NCBI RefSeq assembly: GCF_014641715.1
Contig: NZ_BMIG01000011.1
Span: 1 to 64,000, forward strand
Reading direction: 5' to 3'
DNA: 64,000 nt
DNA from: Polaromonas eurypsychrophila
GTDB taxonomy: Bacteria; Pseudomonadota; Gammaproteobacteria; Burkholderiales; Burkholderiaceae_C
Part shown: in pieces, positions 17,952-27,381 of the stretch
How positions within the stretch are numbered: the stretch's first letter is position 1
How the letters are laid out: every line of letters begins with the position of its first letter
The notes under the pieces: model-generated
Seen by the model: the letters and a program-made list of their open reading frames with translations, nothing else
Told to the model about the DNA's origin: nothing
Database searches by the model: none
Position numbers and translations under genes: made by a program

Positions 17952-18830
17952 TCAAGTGGTGAAAAAATTCAGGGCTTGGTCCAGCAGATGGGCCGGCGCT
18001 TCTTCCGCAATATAGTGACCGCAAGGCAGCGGCTGTCCCGAGACGTCGAGGGCGCGCTCGCGCCACAAGGCCAGCACGTCAAAACATTGACCCACCGCGC
18101 CGTGTTCGCCCCAGAGCACACGCAGCGGCATTGCCAGCTTGCGACCCGCGGCCACGTCGTCACGGTCGTGCGCCAGGTCGATACCGGCGGAGGCACGGTA
18201 GTCCTCGCAGATGCTTTCAGCACTGCCCGGAATTTGCACGCAACGCTCGTATTCGGCCAGAGCTTCGGGAGCAAACGCAGCCAGGCCGGCGTGGCGCTTG
18301 CCCATCACGCTGTGGAGGTAGCGCACCGGGTCTGTCCCTATCAGCGCTTCAGGCAGGGGCGGCGGCTGGATCAGGAAAAACCAGTGCCAGTAGGCGCGCG
18401 CAAAGCCTTCGGTGGTATTGCTGTACATGGCCAGCGTGGGCGCGATGTCCAGCAGCAGCATGCGCTGCACCGCCGCAGGATGGTCAGCCGCGAGGCGGTG
18501 TGCCACCCGCGCGCCGCGGTCATGCGCCAGCACCTGGAAACGCTCGAAACCGTGATGGCGCATCACGGCCAGCGCATCGAGCGCCATCGCGCGTTTGGAA
18601 TAAGTGGCGTGCTCGGGGTCCGCGGCGGGTCGTGCTGAATCACCGTAACCGCGCAAGTCCATCAACACGACCGTGAAGTGACTGGCGAGATCGTTTGCCA
18701 CACGGTGCCACATCACATGGGTCTGCGGATGACCATGAATCAGCAGCAGCGGCGCGCCCTGCCCGCTACGCAGCGTACGCAACACGCCGGCCGGGCCCGT
18801 GACGTCCTGCGAAACAAACCCTTTAAACAC
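17952..18830 (-). CDS. Alpha/beta hydrolase resembling fluoroacetate/haloacetate dehalogenase
   Basis: The 292-residue protein resembles fluoroacetate dehalogenase across the length: LLLIHGHPQTHVMWH, DLRGYGDSARP, nucleophile Asp in VLAHDRGARVAHRLAADHP, LLDIAPTLAMY, ARAYWHWFFL and the catalytic His in PCGHYIAEE. In FAcD the HDRG Asp attacks the carbon bearing the halogen, and the second Arg of this motif binds carboxylate. It is only 15 bp upstream of the malate/tartrate dehydrogenase, so the two are likely co-transcribed. Epoxide or ester substrates cannot be excluded. Confidence 0.75.
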   Translation of the reverse strand: MFKGFVSQDVTGPAGVLRTLRSGQGAPLLLIHGHPQTHVMWHRVANDLASHFTVVLMDLRGYGDSARPAADPEHATYSKRAMALDALAVMRHHGFERFQVLAHDRGARVAHRLAADHPAAVQRMLLLDIAPTLAMYSNTTEGFARAYWHWFFLIQPPPLPEALIGTDPVRYLHSVMGKRHAGLAAFAPEALAEYERCVQIPGSAESICEDYRASAGIDLAHDRDDVAAGRKLAMPLRVLWGEHGAVGQCFDVLALWRERALDVSGQPLPCGHYIAEEAPAHLLDQALNFFTT

Positions 18831-18889
18831 AGGCTGCCCCCGTGGCGATGATGCGTGTCTCTGGAGTTTTCATGCGTGGACTGATTCTG

Positions 18890-18931
18890 CGCAATTGCAG
18901 AGGTCAATTCAAGCAATAATCAGGCAATTGA
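18890..18931. promoter_or_regulatory. Likely LysR operator region
   Basis: The 121-bp gap between the divergent dehalogenase-like and LysR genes has a GCAATTGC palindrome at 18891-18898, a CAATTC at 18905-18910 and CAATTG at 18925-18930. Repeated dyads of this type between a LysR gene and its divergent target are typical binding sites. Confidence 0.4.
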
Positions 18932-18951
18932 TTGTTTCCATAAAGGCATGA

Positions 18952-19926
18952 ATGGAGCGTAGCGATCTGGAACTGGTACTGGCCGTGCGCGAACATGGCA
19001 GCTTGAGCGCGGCTGCCCTCAGCCTGGATGTGGCACCCCCAGTCGTCACCAAGCGGCTCGCCGCGCTGGAAGCGCGCCTGGGCCAGCGCCTGTTTCAGCG
19101 AACCACCCGGCGCGTCAGTCCGACCGCTGAAGGCGAGACGGTGTGCGAACGCGCGCTGGTGCTGCTGCGCGGCTTTATCGAACTCGAGGCGGAACTGCAG
19201 GAACGCAAGGCTGAACCGACCGGTTTGATCCGGCTGGCCGCCACCCTGGGCTTTGGCAGGCTATGGCTGGGGCCGGCACTGGCGAGCTTTCAGGAGCGTT
19301 ACCCGCGCATAAGCATCCAGTTGCAGCTGACTGAACAGTTGCCGGACCTGGCCGCAGAGGGCTTCGATGGCGCTGTCTGGCTATGGCAAGTTGAGGGGCG
19401 GCAAGCTGCCCAGTGGGTGTCACGCCGGCTGGCGCGCAACCAGCGTGTGCTGGTGGCCGCGCCGCGTTACATCCGCCAGCACGGCGCGCCGGTCAGTCTG
19501 GAAGACCTGCAAAACCATGCCTGCCTGATCGTTCGCGAAAACGGCAGTGCAAGCGGTCAGCGCTTCGATGTCTGGCCCCTGCAAAAAGAACGCGACAAAA
19601 TACCGGTGCGGGTGCGCGTGCACGGGCCGCTGGCCAGCAATTCAGGCGAACTGGTACGCGACTGGTGTGTCGCGGGACACGGCATCATGCTGCGCAGCCT
19701 CTGGGATATTGCGTCACAACTGGCCAGCGGCGCGCTGGTGCGCGTGCTGCCGGCTTATGCGATGCCAGATGCCGACATCCACTGGCTGGCACCCTACCGC
19801 GCAGACTCACCGCGGCGCATCCGTTTGCTGATCGACCATCTGCTGGCGCAGTTCCAGAGCGCGCCGTGGAAGGCTACGACGGCGTCTTTGCGGGCCGCAC
19901 CACGAGGCTCACGCCCAGCGCCGTGA
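18952..19926 (+). CDS. LysR-family regulator, DmlR-like context
   Basis: The 324-residue protein has the N-terminal winged HTH (SLSAAALSLDVAPPVVTKRLAALEARLG) and a substrate-binding domain with LIRLAATLGFGRLWLGP and GHGIMLRSLWDI. It is divergent from the dehalogenase/dehydrogenase pair, the usual arrangement for a LysR regulator and its target. The last 53 bp overlap the convergent EamA gene, and the C-terminal tail is Arg/Pro-rich beyond the normal family end. Confidence 0.85.
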   Translation: MERSDLELVLAVREHGSLSAAALSLDVAPPVVTKRLAALEARLGQRLFQRTTRRVSPTAEGETVCERALVLLRGFIELEAELQERKAEPTGLIRLAATLGFGRLWLGPALASFQERYPRISIQLQLTEQLPDLAAEGFDGAVWLWQVEGRQAAQWVSRRLARNQRVLVAAPRYIRQHGAPVSLEDLQNHACLIVRENGSASGQRFDVWPLQKERDKIPVRVRVHGPLASNSGELVRDWCVAGHGIMLRSLWDIASQLASGALVRVLPAYAMPDADIHWLAPYRADSPRRIRLLIDHLLAQFQSAPWKATTASLRAAPRGSRPAP

Positions 19927-20782
19927 GCGCCGTGCCGGCCACCGTGACCACCGTGATGGCTTCGCTAAACAGCAGCCAGGCCATCAGCGCGGTGGTTGGC
20001 GGCACCAGATAGAGCAGGCTGGTCACGGCCGTTGCCGCGCCGCGCTGAATCAGCATGTACAGCAGGGAACTGCCTCCGAGCGTCAAGCCCAGTACCGACC
20101 AGGCCAGCGCACCGACAAAGCCGCCGGTCCACTGCACCGGCTCGGTCTCCAGCAGCGCAAAAGGCAGGGTCACCAGCAAGGCTGCGCCGAGCTGGATGGC
20201 ATTGGCGCTGCGCACATCGGCAGACCGGACAAAACGCTTCTGGTACAGGGTGCCGGCCGTGATGCACAGCAGCGCGAACACAGCAAAACCCAGGGTGTAA
20301 GGCGTGGCTTCATTGCCGGCGCCGAATTTGCGCGAGACCACCAGCAGCAAACCGGCCAGGCCCAGCACCAGGCCCAGCCACTGGCGTGCGCTGACCCGGC
20401 TTTCAGCCTGGCTGGAATCACCCATCCGCGAGACCCAGACCGCCGTCAGCACCGGCTGCAGGCCGACCACCAAAGCCGACAGGCCCGAACCCATGCCACC
20501 CTTGATGGCCGACCAGACCCCGCTCAAATAACCCGCGTGGATCAGGATGCCAGTGACGGCGAGGTGCAGCCACTGCACACGGCTGGCGGGCCAGGCAACA
20601 CGCGAGATGACAATCCAGGCAATGAAACACAGCAGCGACAACGCATAACGTATCGCCAGGAAGCTGAGCGGCGGCGCATAAGGCAGGCCGTATTTGGCGA
20701 CGATAAAACCGGTGCTCCAGATCAGCACAAAGACGGCAGGCATCGCCCGGATCAGGGCGTCATTCGATGCAGGCCTCGTCAT
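19874..20782 (-). CDS. EamA-family (DMT) membrane transporter
   Basis: The 302-residue protein has about ten hydrophobic segments in two EamA halves: first half from AVFVLIWSTGFIVAKYGLPYAPP, second from TLGFAVFALLCITAGTLYQKRF to SLLYLVPPTTALMAWLLFSE. DMT exporters move metabolites or drugs out of the cell. Its ATG overlaps the stop of pgsA (ATGA) on the same strand. The 3' end runs 53 bp into the convergent LysR gene. The substrate is unknown. Confidence 0.85.
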   Translation of the reverse strand: MTRPASNDALIRAMPAVFVLIWSTGFIVAKYGLPYAPPLSFLAIRYALSLLCFIAWIVISRVAWPASRVQWLHLAVTGILIHAGYLSGVWSAIKGGMGSGLSALVVGLQPVLTAVWVSRMGDSSQAESRVSARQWLGLVLGLAGLLLVVSRKFGAGNEATPYTLGFAVFALLCITAGTLYQKRFVRSADVRSANAIQLGAALLVTLPFALLETEPVQWTGGFVGALAWSVLGLTLGGSSLLYMLIQRGAATAVTSLLYLVPPTTALMAWLLFSEAITVVTVAGTALTALGVSLVVRPAKTPS

Positions 20783-21345
20783 TTGGCGCGGGCGCGGATT
20801 TCCGGGATGGCTTTTTTCAGGTAATAAATCATGGACCAGACGGTCAGGATGGCCGACAGCCAGATCAGCCAGGTGCCCCAGAGGTTGGTGTCGATGACCT
20901 CAAACAAATCCCCGTCGTAGAGCAGGAAAGGAATGGCCACCATCTGCACCGTGGTTTTTATTTTGCCGAGCATGTGGACTGCCACACTTTTGGTCGCGCC
21001 TATCAGCGCCATCCACTCACGCAGCGCGGAAATCGCGATCTCACGGCCAATGATGATGAGCGCCACAAACACGTCGATGCGGTCCAGGTGGACCAGTACC
21101 AGCAGTGAGGCGCACACCAGGAATTTGTCTGCCACCGGATCAAGAAAAGCACCAAAGGACGAGGTCTGGTTGAGTTTGCGGGCCAGATAGCCGTCCAGCC
21201 AGTCGGTCGCAGCAAACACCACGAACATCACGGTGGCGATCAGGTTGGCCTTTTCCGGTGCGATGTCGATGTAGAAAATCCCCACAATCAACGGAATCGC
21301 AACAATGCGGGTCCAGGTCATCAACGTGGGTATGGTCAGGAACAT
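20779..21345 (-). CDS. pgsA: CDP-diacylglycerol-glycerol-3-phosphate 3-phosphatidyltransferase
   Basis: The 188-residue enzyme makes phosphatidylglycerophosphate, the committed step to phosphatidylglycerol and cardiolipin. The CDP-alcohol transferase motif DG-AR-G-D-D is seen in DWLDGYLARKLNQTSS followed by GAFLDPVADK. There are about four to five membrane segments. ATG 21345 (MFLTIPTLMTWTR) is chosen because the family begins here; GGGAG abuts it. It lies downstream of uvrC, an order seen in many proteobacteria. Confidence 0.92.
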   Translation of the reverse strand: MFLTIPTLMTWTRIVAIPLIVGIFYIDIAPEKANLIATVMFVVFAATDWLDGYLARKLNQTSSFGAFLDPVADKFLVCASLLVLVHLDRIDVFVALIIIGREIAISALREWMALIGATKSVAVHMLGKIKTTVQMVAIPFLLYDGDLFEVIDTNLWGTWLIWLSAILTVWSMIYYLKKAIPEIRARAK

Positions 21346-21450
21346 CTCCCGATTTTGGCATGAGCCGGAGAAGGTCGGCTGACGGGGTCTGCAGCGCCCC
21401 TCAATTACCGCGCCTTTCACCTGGTTTCGTGGTCAAAAGCCGATGGGCAG

Positions 21451-23364
21451 CTAATGCAGGACGCGGTAAATCTCTTCAGCCAGTTCGCGTGAGATGCCTT
21501 CTACCGTTGCAATGTCCTCTGCGCTTGCAGACGTCACGCCGCGTATACCGCCAAAACGCTGCAGCAGGTTGGCGCGCCGTTTCGGGCCTATGCCGGCGAT
21601 GTCTTCGAGCCGGCTGGCGCCCACCCGCACCTTGGCGCGTTTGGCGCGCATGCCGGTGATGGCAAAACGGTGCGCCTCGTCGCGGATCTGGGCAATCAGC
21701 ATCAGCGCGGCGGAATCGCGTCCTAGGTAAACCTTTTCGCGACCGTCGGCAAACACCAGTTCCTCGAGCCCGACCTTGCGGCCCTCGCCCTTCTCCACGC
21801 CGGCGATCAGGCCCAGATCCAGACCGAGCTCCTCGAACACCTGGCGCGCCATCGAGACCTGGCCCTTGCCGCCGTCGATCAGCACCAGATCCGGCAAGCG
21901 GGCGGTGTTGTTGCGCGCCGCTTCGGCAAGTTTGCTGTAGCGGCGCATCAGCACCTGGCGCATGGCGGCGTAGTCATCGCCCGGCGTGATGCCGTCGATG
22001 TTGTAGCGCCGGTATTCGGCGCTTTGCATCTTGTGGCCGTGAAACACCACGCATGAGGCCTGGGTCGATTCGCCGGCCGTGTGTGAAATGTCAAAGCATT
22101 CGATGCGCAGCGCGTCAAGGTTGTCCAGGGCCAACTCCAGCGCCTCGGCCAGCGCGCGTGTTCGGGCCTGCTGCGAGCCCTGCTCGGCCAGCAGGCGGGC
22201 CAGTTGCAGGTCGGCGTTTTTTTGCGCCATCTCCAGCCAGATGCGGCGCTGTTCGCGCGGCTGGTGGATCGCCGTGACCTTGTTGCCGGTCTGCATGATG
22301 AGCGCGGCGATCAATTCCTTGTCCACCGGCTGGCTGCACACCAGCACCGGCGGCACCGGCACGTCAATGTAATGCTGGGCGACAAAGGCCTCCAGCACAA
22401 GCGCCTCCAGGCTTTTTATCTTGCCCGCCGCTTCGGCCCCAGCGGGCTGCGGACTGTCGCCATCCAGCCCGGCCAGGTCGGCGGCGTGCTCTACATGGGT
22501 CGGGAAGTACGGTCGGTCGCCGAGGTGCCGGCCACCGCGCACCATGGCCAGGTTCACGCAGGCCTTGCCGCCGTGCACCTTGACGGCAAGGATGTCCACA
22601 TCCTTGTCGCCGCCGGTTTCCATGGACTGCTGATGCAACACCTTGGATAGCGCCGACATCTGGTTGCGCAGCTCGGCGGCCTGCTCGAACTCCAGTTTTT
22701 CCGCATGGCCGCGCATCTGCTTTTCGAGCTCGGTCAATATCTCTTCGGCCTGGCCCTGCAAAAAACGCTCGGCGTTGGCGACATCCAGCGCGTACTGCTC
22801 CGGCGTCACATGACCGACACAGGGCGCCGAGCAGCGCTTGATCTGGTACAGCAAGCAGGGCCGGGTGCGGTTGTTGAACACCGTGTCTTCGCAGGTACGC
22901 AGCTTGAACACCTTTTGCAGCAGCAAAATGGTTTCTTTGACCGCCCAGGCGCTCGGATAGGGCCCGAAATAGCGGTGTTTTTTCTCCACTGCGCCGCGGT
23001 AATAGGCCACGCGCGGGAAGCTGTGGGACGCCAGCTTCAGGTAGGGGTAACTCTTGTCGTCGCGGAACAGGATGTTGAACTTCGGGTTCAGCGACTTGAT
23101 CAGGTTGTTTTCCAGCAGCAAGGCTTCAGCCTCGGAGCGCACGACCGTGGTCTCCATGCGCGCAATTTTCGTCACCATGTGGCCGATGCGCGTGCCGCCG
23201 TGGTTTTTCTGGAAATAAGTGGAAACGCGTTTTTTCAGGTCACGCGCCTTGCCGACATACAGCACACCGCCTTCCGCATCGAAATAACGGTAGACGCCGG
23301 GCATCGCCGGCAGGGCCGCAACTTCGCTGAGCAGTTGGGGATCGAATTCGTGGGGAGCGGTCAT
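21451..23364 (-). CDS. uvrC: Excinuclease ABC subunit C
   Basis: The 637-residue protein makes both incisions of nucleotide-excision repair. It shows the GIY-YIG domain ([20 protein letters not shown]), the Cys-rich [16 protein letters not shown], the UVR motif ([20 protein letters not shown]), the RNase-H-like domain ([21 protein letters not shown]) and C-terminal helix-hairpin-helix pairs ([21 protein letters not shown]). The open frame extends to 24093 but that extension is antisense to earP; ATG 23364 is the natural start. Confidence 0.95.
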   Translation of the reverse strand: MTAPHEFDPQLLSEVAALPAMPGVYRYFDAEGGVLYVGKARDLKKRVSTYFQKNHGGTRIGHMVTKIARMETTVVRSEAEALLLENNLIKSLNPKFNILFRDDKSYPYLKLASHSFPRVAYYRGAVEKKHRYFGPYPSAWAVKETILLLQKVFKLRTCEDTVFNNRTRPCLLYQIKRCSAPCVGHVTPEQYALDVANAERFLQGQAEEILTELEKQMRGHAEKLEFEQAAELRNQMSALSKVLHQQSMETGGDKDVDILAVKVHGGKACVNLAMVRGGRHLGDRPYFPTHVEHAADLAGLDGDSPQPAGAEAAGKIKSLEALVLEAFVAQHYIDVPVPPVLVCSQPVDKELIAALIMQTGNKVTAIHQPREQRRIWLEMAQKNADLQLARLLAEQGSQQARTRALAEALELALDNLDALRIECFDISHTAGESTQASCVVFHGHKMQSAEYRRYNIDGITPGDDYAAMRQVLMRRYSKLAEAARNNTARLPDLVLIDGGKGQVSMARQVFEELGLDLGLIAGVEKGEGRKVGLEELVFADGREKVYLGRDSAALMLIAQIRDEAHRFAITGMRAKRAKVRVGASRLEDIAGIGPKRRANLLQRFGGIRGVTSASAEDIATVEGISRELAEEIYRVLH

Positions 23365-23403
23365 GGTGAGCGTGAAGGTACCCGTATTGTGGACAATCCG
23401 GAG

Positions 23404-24516
23404 ATGAATCGCAGCCGGCAGTGGGACATATTTTGCAAAGTCATCGACAACCATGGAGACATCGGTGTCTGCTGGCGACTCAGCGCCGACCTGGCCGCGC
23501 GTGGCCAGCAGGTGCGGCTGTGGGTCGATGATGCCTCGGCGCTGGAATGGATGGCACCCGCTGGACACCCTGGCGTCACGGTGCTGCCCTGGCTGGAACC
23601 GCTGGGGCTGAACGTCCTGCGCCTGGGCAGCGCGCCTTGCGAAGTGCTGATGGAGTCTTTCGGCTGCGAGATTGCCCCTGAATTCATAGCGGCGTGCGCA
23701 GATCAGCAGAAGATTGGAGCACCAAAACCTGTGTGGATCAACGTCGAATACCTGTCCGCCGAGTCGTATGTGGAACGTAGCCACGCGCTGCCCTCGCCGG
23801 TGCAGCACGGCCCTGCAGCGGGCTGGACCAAGTGGTTTTTTTACCCTGGTTTCACGACGGCCACAGGTGGCCTGCTGCGCGAGCCCGGCCTGCAGCAGCG
23901 GCAGGCGGATTTCGACCGGGTCGCCTGGCTGGCCGCGCAGCACATCGCCTGGGCCGGCGAAAAACTGGTGAGCCTGTTCTGCTACGAACCCCCTGCCCTG
24001 GCAACCCTGCTGCATGAGTTTGCGCACGCGGGACTGGCCGGCGAGCCGGTGCGACTTCTGGTGGCCGCTGGACGCGCAGCAAGCGCGGTCCACGCGGTGT
24101 TTAGTGATCGAAAATGGCTACGGCCCATGTCGGATGGACTTGGACTGCTATCAATTTCATACCTGCCACTCTTGAGCCAGACTGATTTTGACCACCTGCT
24201 GTGGGCCTGCGACCTCAACTTCGTGCGCGGCGAAGACTCTGTAGTGCGAGGGTTATGGGCCGGCAAGCCCTTTGTCTGGCAGATTTACCCGCAAGACGAC
24301 CAGGCCCACCAGGCCAAATTGCAGGCTTTCCTGGGCATGCTGGACGCGCCGCCCTCGCTACGCGCCTTCCATCGGGCCTGGAATGGCCCTGGGCGGGATC
24401 TACCCGCCGTTGACCGTTCGGGCTGGATTGAATGCAGCAGCGCGGTCAGGCAGCGTCTGCTGGGTCAGGCGGACCTTGGCAGCCAGCTGCTCGAATTTGT
24501 GGCAAAAAAAAGCTAA
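23404..24516 (+). CDS. earP: Elongation factor P arginine rhamnosyltransferase
   Basis: The 370-residue GT-B enzyme transfers rhamnose from dTDP-rhamnose to Arg32 of EF-P. It has the N-terminal [20 protein letters not shown], whose aspartates correspond to the catalytic pair of Pseudomonas EarP, and the C-terminal nucleotide-binding block [18 protein letters not shown] with [13 protein letters not shown]. It is divergent from uvrC (39-bp gap) and 107 bp upstream of efp, whose Arg32 is present. Confidence 0.93.
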   Translation: MNRSRQWDIFCKVIDNHGDIGVCWRLSADLAARGQQVRLWVDDASALEWMAPAGHPGVTVLPWLEPLGLNVLRLGSAPCEVLMESFGCEIAPEFIAACADQQKIGAPKPVWINVEYLSAESYVERSHALPSPVQHGPAAGWTKWFFYPGFTTATGGLLREPGLQQRQADFDRVAWLAAQHIAWAGEKLVSLFCYEPPALATLLHEFAHAGLAGEPVRLLVAAGRAASAVHAVFSDRKWLRPMSDGLGLLSISYLPLLSQTDFDHLLWACDLNFVRGEDSVVRGLWAGKPFVWQIYPQDDQAHQAKLQAFLGMLDAPPSLRAFHRAWNGPGRDLPAVDRSGWIECSSAVRQRLLGQADLGSQLLEFVAKKS

Positions 24517-24623
24517 AATCAGGGGCTTTGCGACAGAGTCCCGATCGGGCCGGCCGCACAACCTGCCGCAGGACCAGCCTCCTTCACCACCGTCCAGCGG
24601 CCCAGCCTCAAGTAAGAACTGTT

Positions 24624-25178
24624 ATGAAAATCGCTCAAGAAATACGCGCCGGTAACGTGATCATGCACGGCAAGGACCCGATGGTTGTGCTGAAGACCGA
24701 ATACAGCCGCGGCGGGCGCAACTCTGCCACCGTACGCATGAAGCTCAAAAGCCTGATCGGCAGCTTCGGCACCGAGCAGGTCTTCAAGGCCGACGACAAG
24801 GTGGACCAGGTCATCCTCGACAAGAAGGACTGCACTTACTCCTACTTTGCCGACCCGATGTACATCTGCATGGACGCCGAATACAACCAGTACGAAGTCG
24901 AATCCGAAAACATGGGCGACGCGCTGAACTACCTGCAAGACGGCATGGAGCTCGAAGTCGTTTTTTATGACGGCAAGGCGATTTCGGTCGAAGTGCCCAC
25001 CAGCGTTCAGCGCGAGATCACCTGGACCGAGCCCGCCGTCAAGGGAGACACCTCCGGCAAGGTGCTCAAGCCCGCCAAGTTAGCAACCGGTTTTGAAATC
25101 GGCGTGCCCATCTTTGTGGCCCAGGGCGATGTCGTCGAGATCGACACCCGCACCGGCGAATACCGCAAGCGCGTTTAA
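24624..25178 (+). CDS. efp: Translation elongation factor P
   Basis: The 184-residue factor relieves ribosome stalling at polyproline. It begins [20 protein letters not shown] and has Arg at position 32 in YSRGGRNSA, the residue modified by EarP; lysine-type EF-P would have Lys here. Domains II and III are complete, ending [14 protein letters not shown]. The true start is ATG 24624; the open frame upstream to 24432 overlaps earP and is not part of the gene. Confidence 0.97.
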   Translation: MKIAQEIRAGNVIMHGKDPMVVLKTEYSRGGRNSATVRMKLKSLIGSFGTEQVFKADDKVDQVILDKKDCTYSYFADPMYICMDAEYNQYEVESENMGDALNYLQDGMELEVVFYDGKAISVEVPTSVQREITWTEPAVKGDTSGKVLKPAKLATGFEIGVPIFVAQGDVVEIDTRTGEYRKRV

Positions 25179-25203
25179 ACAGCGACTTTGCCCCCTGCAA
25201 CAA

Positions 25204-25226
25204 GGCTCCCCCGTGGAGCCTTTTTG
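25204..25226 (+). terminator. Rho-independent terminator of efp
   Basis: A GGCTCC-CCCGT-GGAGCC hairpin is followed by a T5 run, 25 bp after the efp stop codon. Confidence 0.9.
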
Positions 25227-25279
25227 TTTGGGTACCGTGCACGCAGCGCCGCCTTCCGACCTTCATACACAATGCGATC

Positions 25280-26143
25280 ATGGAAAACACACAAGACCTG
25301 AACGAAAACCGTCTCGCCGATGCCTGGGCCGAGCTGCAGTCGCATGCCGACCAGGGCAACCCGCTGCAGGCCGACGCCTACCGCCTCGCGTTTGCGGATC
25401 CAGAGTTTTTGCTGCGCCGCGAAACGCGCGGCATCCGTTTCCAGCTCGAGATGCTCAAACCGGACATGGAGCAGGTGGCCCAGGGCATTGAAAACACCAT
25501 TGTGGTGTTCGGCAGCGCGCGTTTCCCGGCCCCTGAACAGGCCCAACAAGCCCTGAAGCTGGCTCGTGACAGCGGCGATGCGCAGGCCATGGCGCTGGCA
25601 GAGCGCCATGTGCGCAATGCAGCTTATTACGAGCAGGCGCGGCTGTTCGGCCGTATGGTGGCGACCCACAGCAAACACCGGCCACCGGCCGAGCAGCTGT
25701 TCATCTGCACTGGCGGCGGGCCCGGCATCATGGAAGCGGCCAACCGCGGCGCGCATGAGATGGGTGTGCCTACCGTGGGCTTGAACATCGCCCTGCCGCA
25801 TGAGCAAAGCTCCAACCCCTACGTCACGCCCTCGCTGAGCTTCAAGTTCCATTACTTCGCGCTGCGCAAGATGCATTTCATGATGCGGGCCAAGGCGCTG
25901 GTGGCCTTTCCCGGTGGTTTCGGCACGCTTGACGAGCTGTTCGAAGTCATCACGCTGGTGCAAACCCGCAAGGCCAAGCCGGTGCCCATCATCCTGTTCG
26001 GCTCCGACTATTGGAAACGCCTGCTCAACTTTGATGTGCTGATCGAGGAAGGTGCAATTTCGCCGGAAGACTTGAAGCTCTTCGAATATGTCGACGACCC
26101 GCAGGTCGCGTGGGACGCGATCAAGACCTTTTATCAGCTCTAG
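25280..26143 (+). CDS. LOG-family nucleotide 5'-monophosphate nucleosidase-like protein
   Basis: The 287-residue protein has the LOG signature GGGPGIMEAANRGAHEMG and PGGFGTLDELFEVITL. Members hydrolyse nucleotide monophosphates to base plus ribose 5-phosphate (PpnN) or make cytokinins; the old name lysine decarboxylase is a misannotation. An N-terminal extension of about 80 residues precedes IVVFGSARF. The stop overlaps that of the convergent MFS gene. Confidence 0.85.
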   Translation: MENTQDLNENRLADAWAELQSHADQGNPLQADAYRLAFADPEFLLRRETRGIRFQLEMLKPDMEQVAQGIENTIVVFGSARFPAPEQAQQALKLARDSGDAQAMALAERHVRNAAYYEQARLFGRMVATHSKHRPPAEQLFICTGGGPGIMEAANRGAHEMGVPTVGLNIALPHEQSSNPYVTPSLSFKFHYFALRKMHFMMRAKALVAFPGGFGTLDELFEVITLVQTRKAKPVPIILFGSDYWKRLLNFDVLIEEGAISPEDLKLFEYVDDPQVAWDAIKTFYQL

Positions 26144-27303
26144 TCGTTTTTGAGCAGCCAGGCCGCGCGCGCGCCGGCGCCGACCACCGCACCGGTGGCC
26201 CAGAACACGCCGGCAATACCGATCACCGCGCCCATCGTTCCGAACAACATGGGCATCAGCACACTCGAGGCATTGATGGCCATCAGGCGCAGGCCCAGCG
26301 CCTCGCCATGCCTGGCCTCGGGCGTGATCTGGTGCAGCATGCTCATGATCATGGGCTGGACCGTGCCCAGCGCGAACCCCAGCAGCACCGAACACACGCC
26401 CATGCCCAGCGCCGTGCCCATGAAGGGATAGACGCCGAACAGCACCGCGGTCATCAGCATCGCGCCCACCATCACGCGCCATTCGCGCAGGTGCGCGGCC
26501 AGCAGCGGCATAACCATGCGGATGACGGCGGCGGCCACGGCAAAGGCGCCCAGGATGGAACCGATGACCGAGGCGCTGATGCCTTTTTCAAAACCTAGCA
26601 CCGGCACCACAAAGGTGTGCACGTCCCAGCAGGACGACAAAAACCAGTTGACCAGCATCAGCCGGCGAAAGGCCGGGTCGCGCAGCAGGTCCCAGGCACT
26701 GGCCGGCGTGCTGCCTGGCTCGACCACCACCGGCGGGAGTTCGCGTGTGGGCCGTACCAGCAACCAGCTGGCCAGCGGCAACACCGCCATCAGCAGGAAA
26801 GCCGCACGATATCCGGTGGTGCTGTTGGGCAAGGCGCCCGCATGGTCAATCAGCAGGCCCGCCGTGAAGGGGCCGATGAAGTTGGAGACGGCCGGCCCTA
26901 TCGACAGCCAACTGAACACGCGCCGCAGTTGCAGCGCCCCCGCCGCAGCGCGCCCGACATGGCGCTGCAGCGAAATCACCGCCACGCCAGTGGCACCGCC
27001 CGTCAACAACGCCGCCAGGCACAGCATCGGAAACACCGGGAAGGCGACGGCCAAGCCGGCCCCCAGCACGGCGGCCATCACGCTGTAACCGATGGGCCGC
27101 TTCAGGCCATGGCGGTCGGCAAAACGGCCGGCCGGCAGCGCCAGAAATACCTGGGTCAGGGCAAACATAGCGAGCAGCACACCGACGGCCGCCGGGCTGT
27201 AACCCTCGCGCAGCGCCAGCAGCGGTGCCGCCATGCGGGTGCCAGCCATGCAGGCGTGCAAGCAGACCTGCGCGAGGATCAGGCGGGCCAGTTCAGGCGT
27301 CAT
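26140..27303 (-). CDS. MFS transporter
   Basis: The 387-residue protein has about twelve hydrophobic segments. The loop 2-3 motif is AGRFADRHGLKRPIG, the family GxxADRxGRR element. A hydrophilic centre (RPTRELPPVVVEPGSTPA) separates the two six-helix halves. It is a drug/metabolite exporter candidate with unknown substrate. It lies convergent to the LOG gene, overlapping by four bases, and a dispersed repeat lies just upstream of the start. Confidence 0.82.
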   Translation of the reverse strand: MTPELARLILAQVCLHACMAGTRMAAPLLALREGYSPAAVGVLLAMFALTQVFLALPAGRFADRHGLKRPIGYSVMAAVLGAGLAVAFPVFPMLCLAALLTGGATGVAVISLQRHVGRAAAGALQLRRVFSWLSIGPAVSNFIGPFTAGLLIDHAGALPNSTTGYRAAFLLMAVLPLASWLLVRPTRELPPVVVEPGSTPASAWDLLRDPAFRRLMLVNWFLSSCWDVHTFVVPVLGFEKGISASVIGSILGAFAVAAAVIRMVMPLLAAHLREWRVMVGAMLMTAVLFGVYPFMGTALGMGVCSVLLGFALGTVQPMIMSMLHQITPEARHGEALGLRLMAINASSVLMPMLFGTMGAVIGIAGVFWATGAVVGAGARAAWLLKND

Positions 27304-27309
27304 GAAGAA

Positions 27310-27367
27310 ACAATCGGTCTCTAGCCCATATCCATATTGCGTAAGTAGCTATCAAATCAGTAGCAAA
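27310..27367 (-). repeat. Dispersed Comamonadaceae repeat, copy 3 (intergenic)
   Basis: On the minus strand: GCTACTGATTTGATAGCTAC, then a TTACGCAATATGGATATGGGC block, then TAGAGACCGATTG. It fills the gap between the MFS start and the rmuC end. Confidence 0.75.
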
Positions 27368-27381
27368 TCACGGAATGGAGG

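Noticed and set aside
23365..24093. Upstream extension of uvrC
   Set aside because: It would overlap earP on the other strand and adds non-family residues; UvrC normally starts near ATG 23364.
24137..24187. Possible further copy of the dispersed repeat in earP (GCTATCAATTTCATAC...GATTTT)
   Set aside because: The translated residues ([22 protein letters not shown]) match the conserved EarP sequence, so it is ordinary coding DNA.
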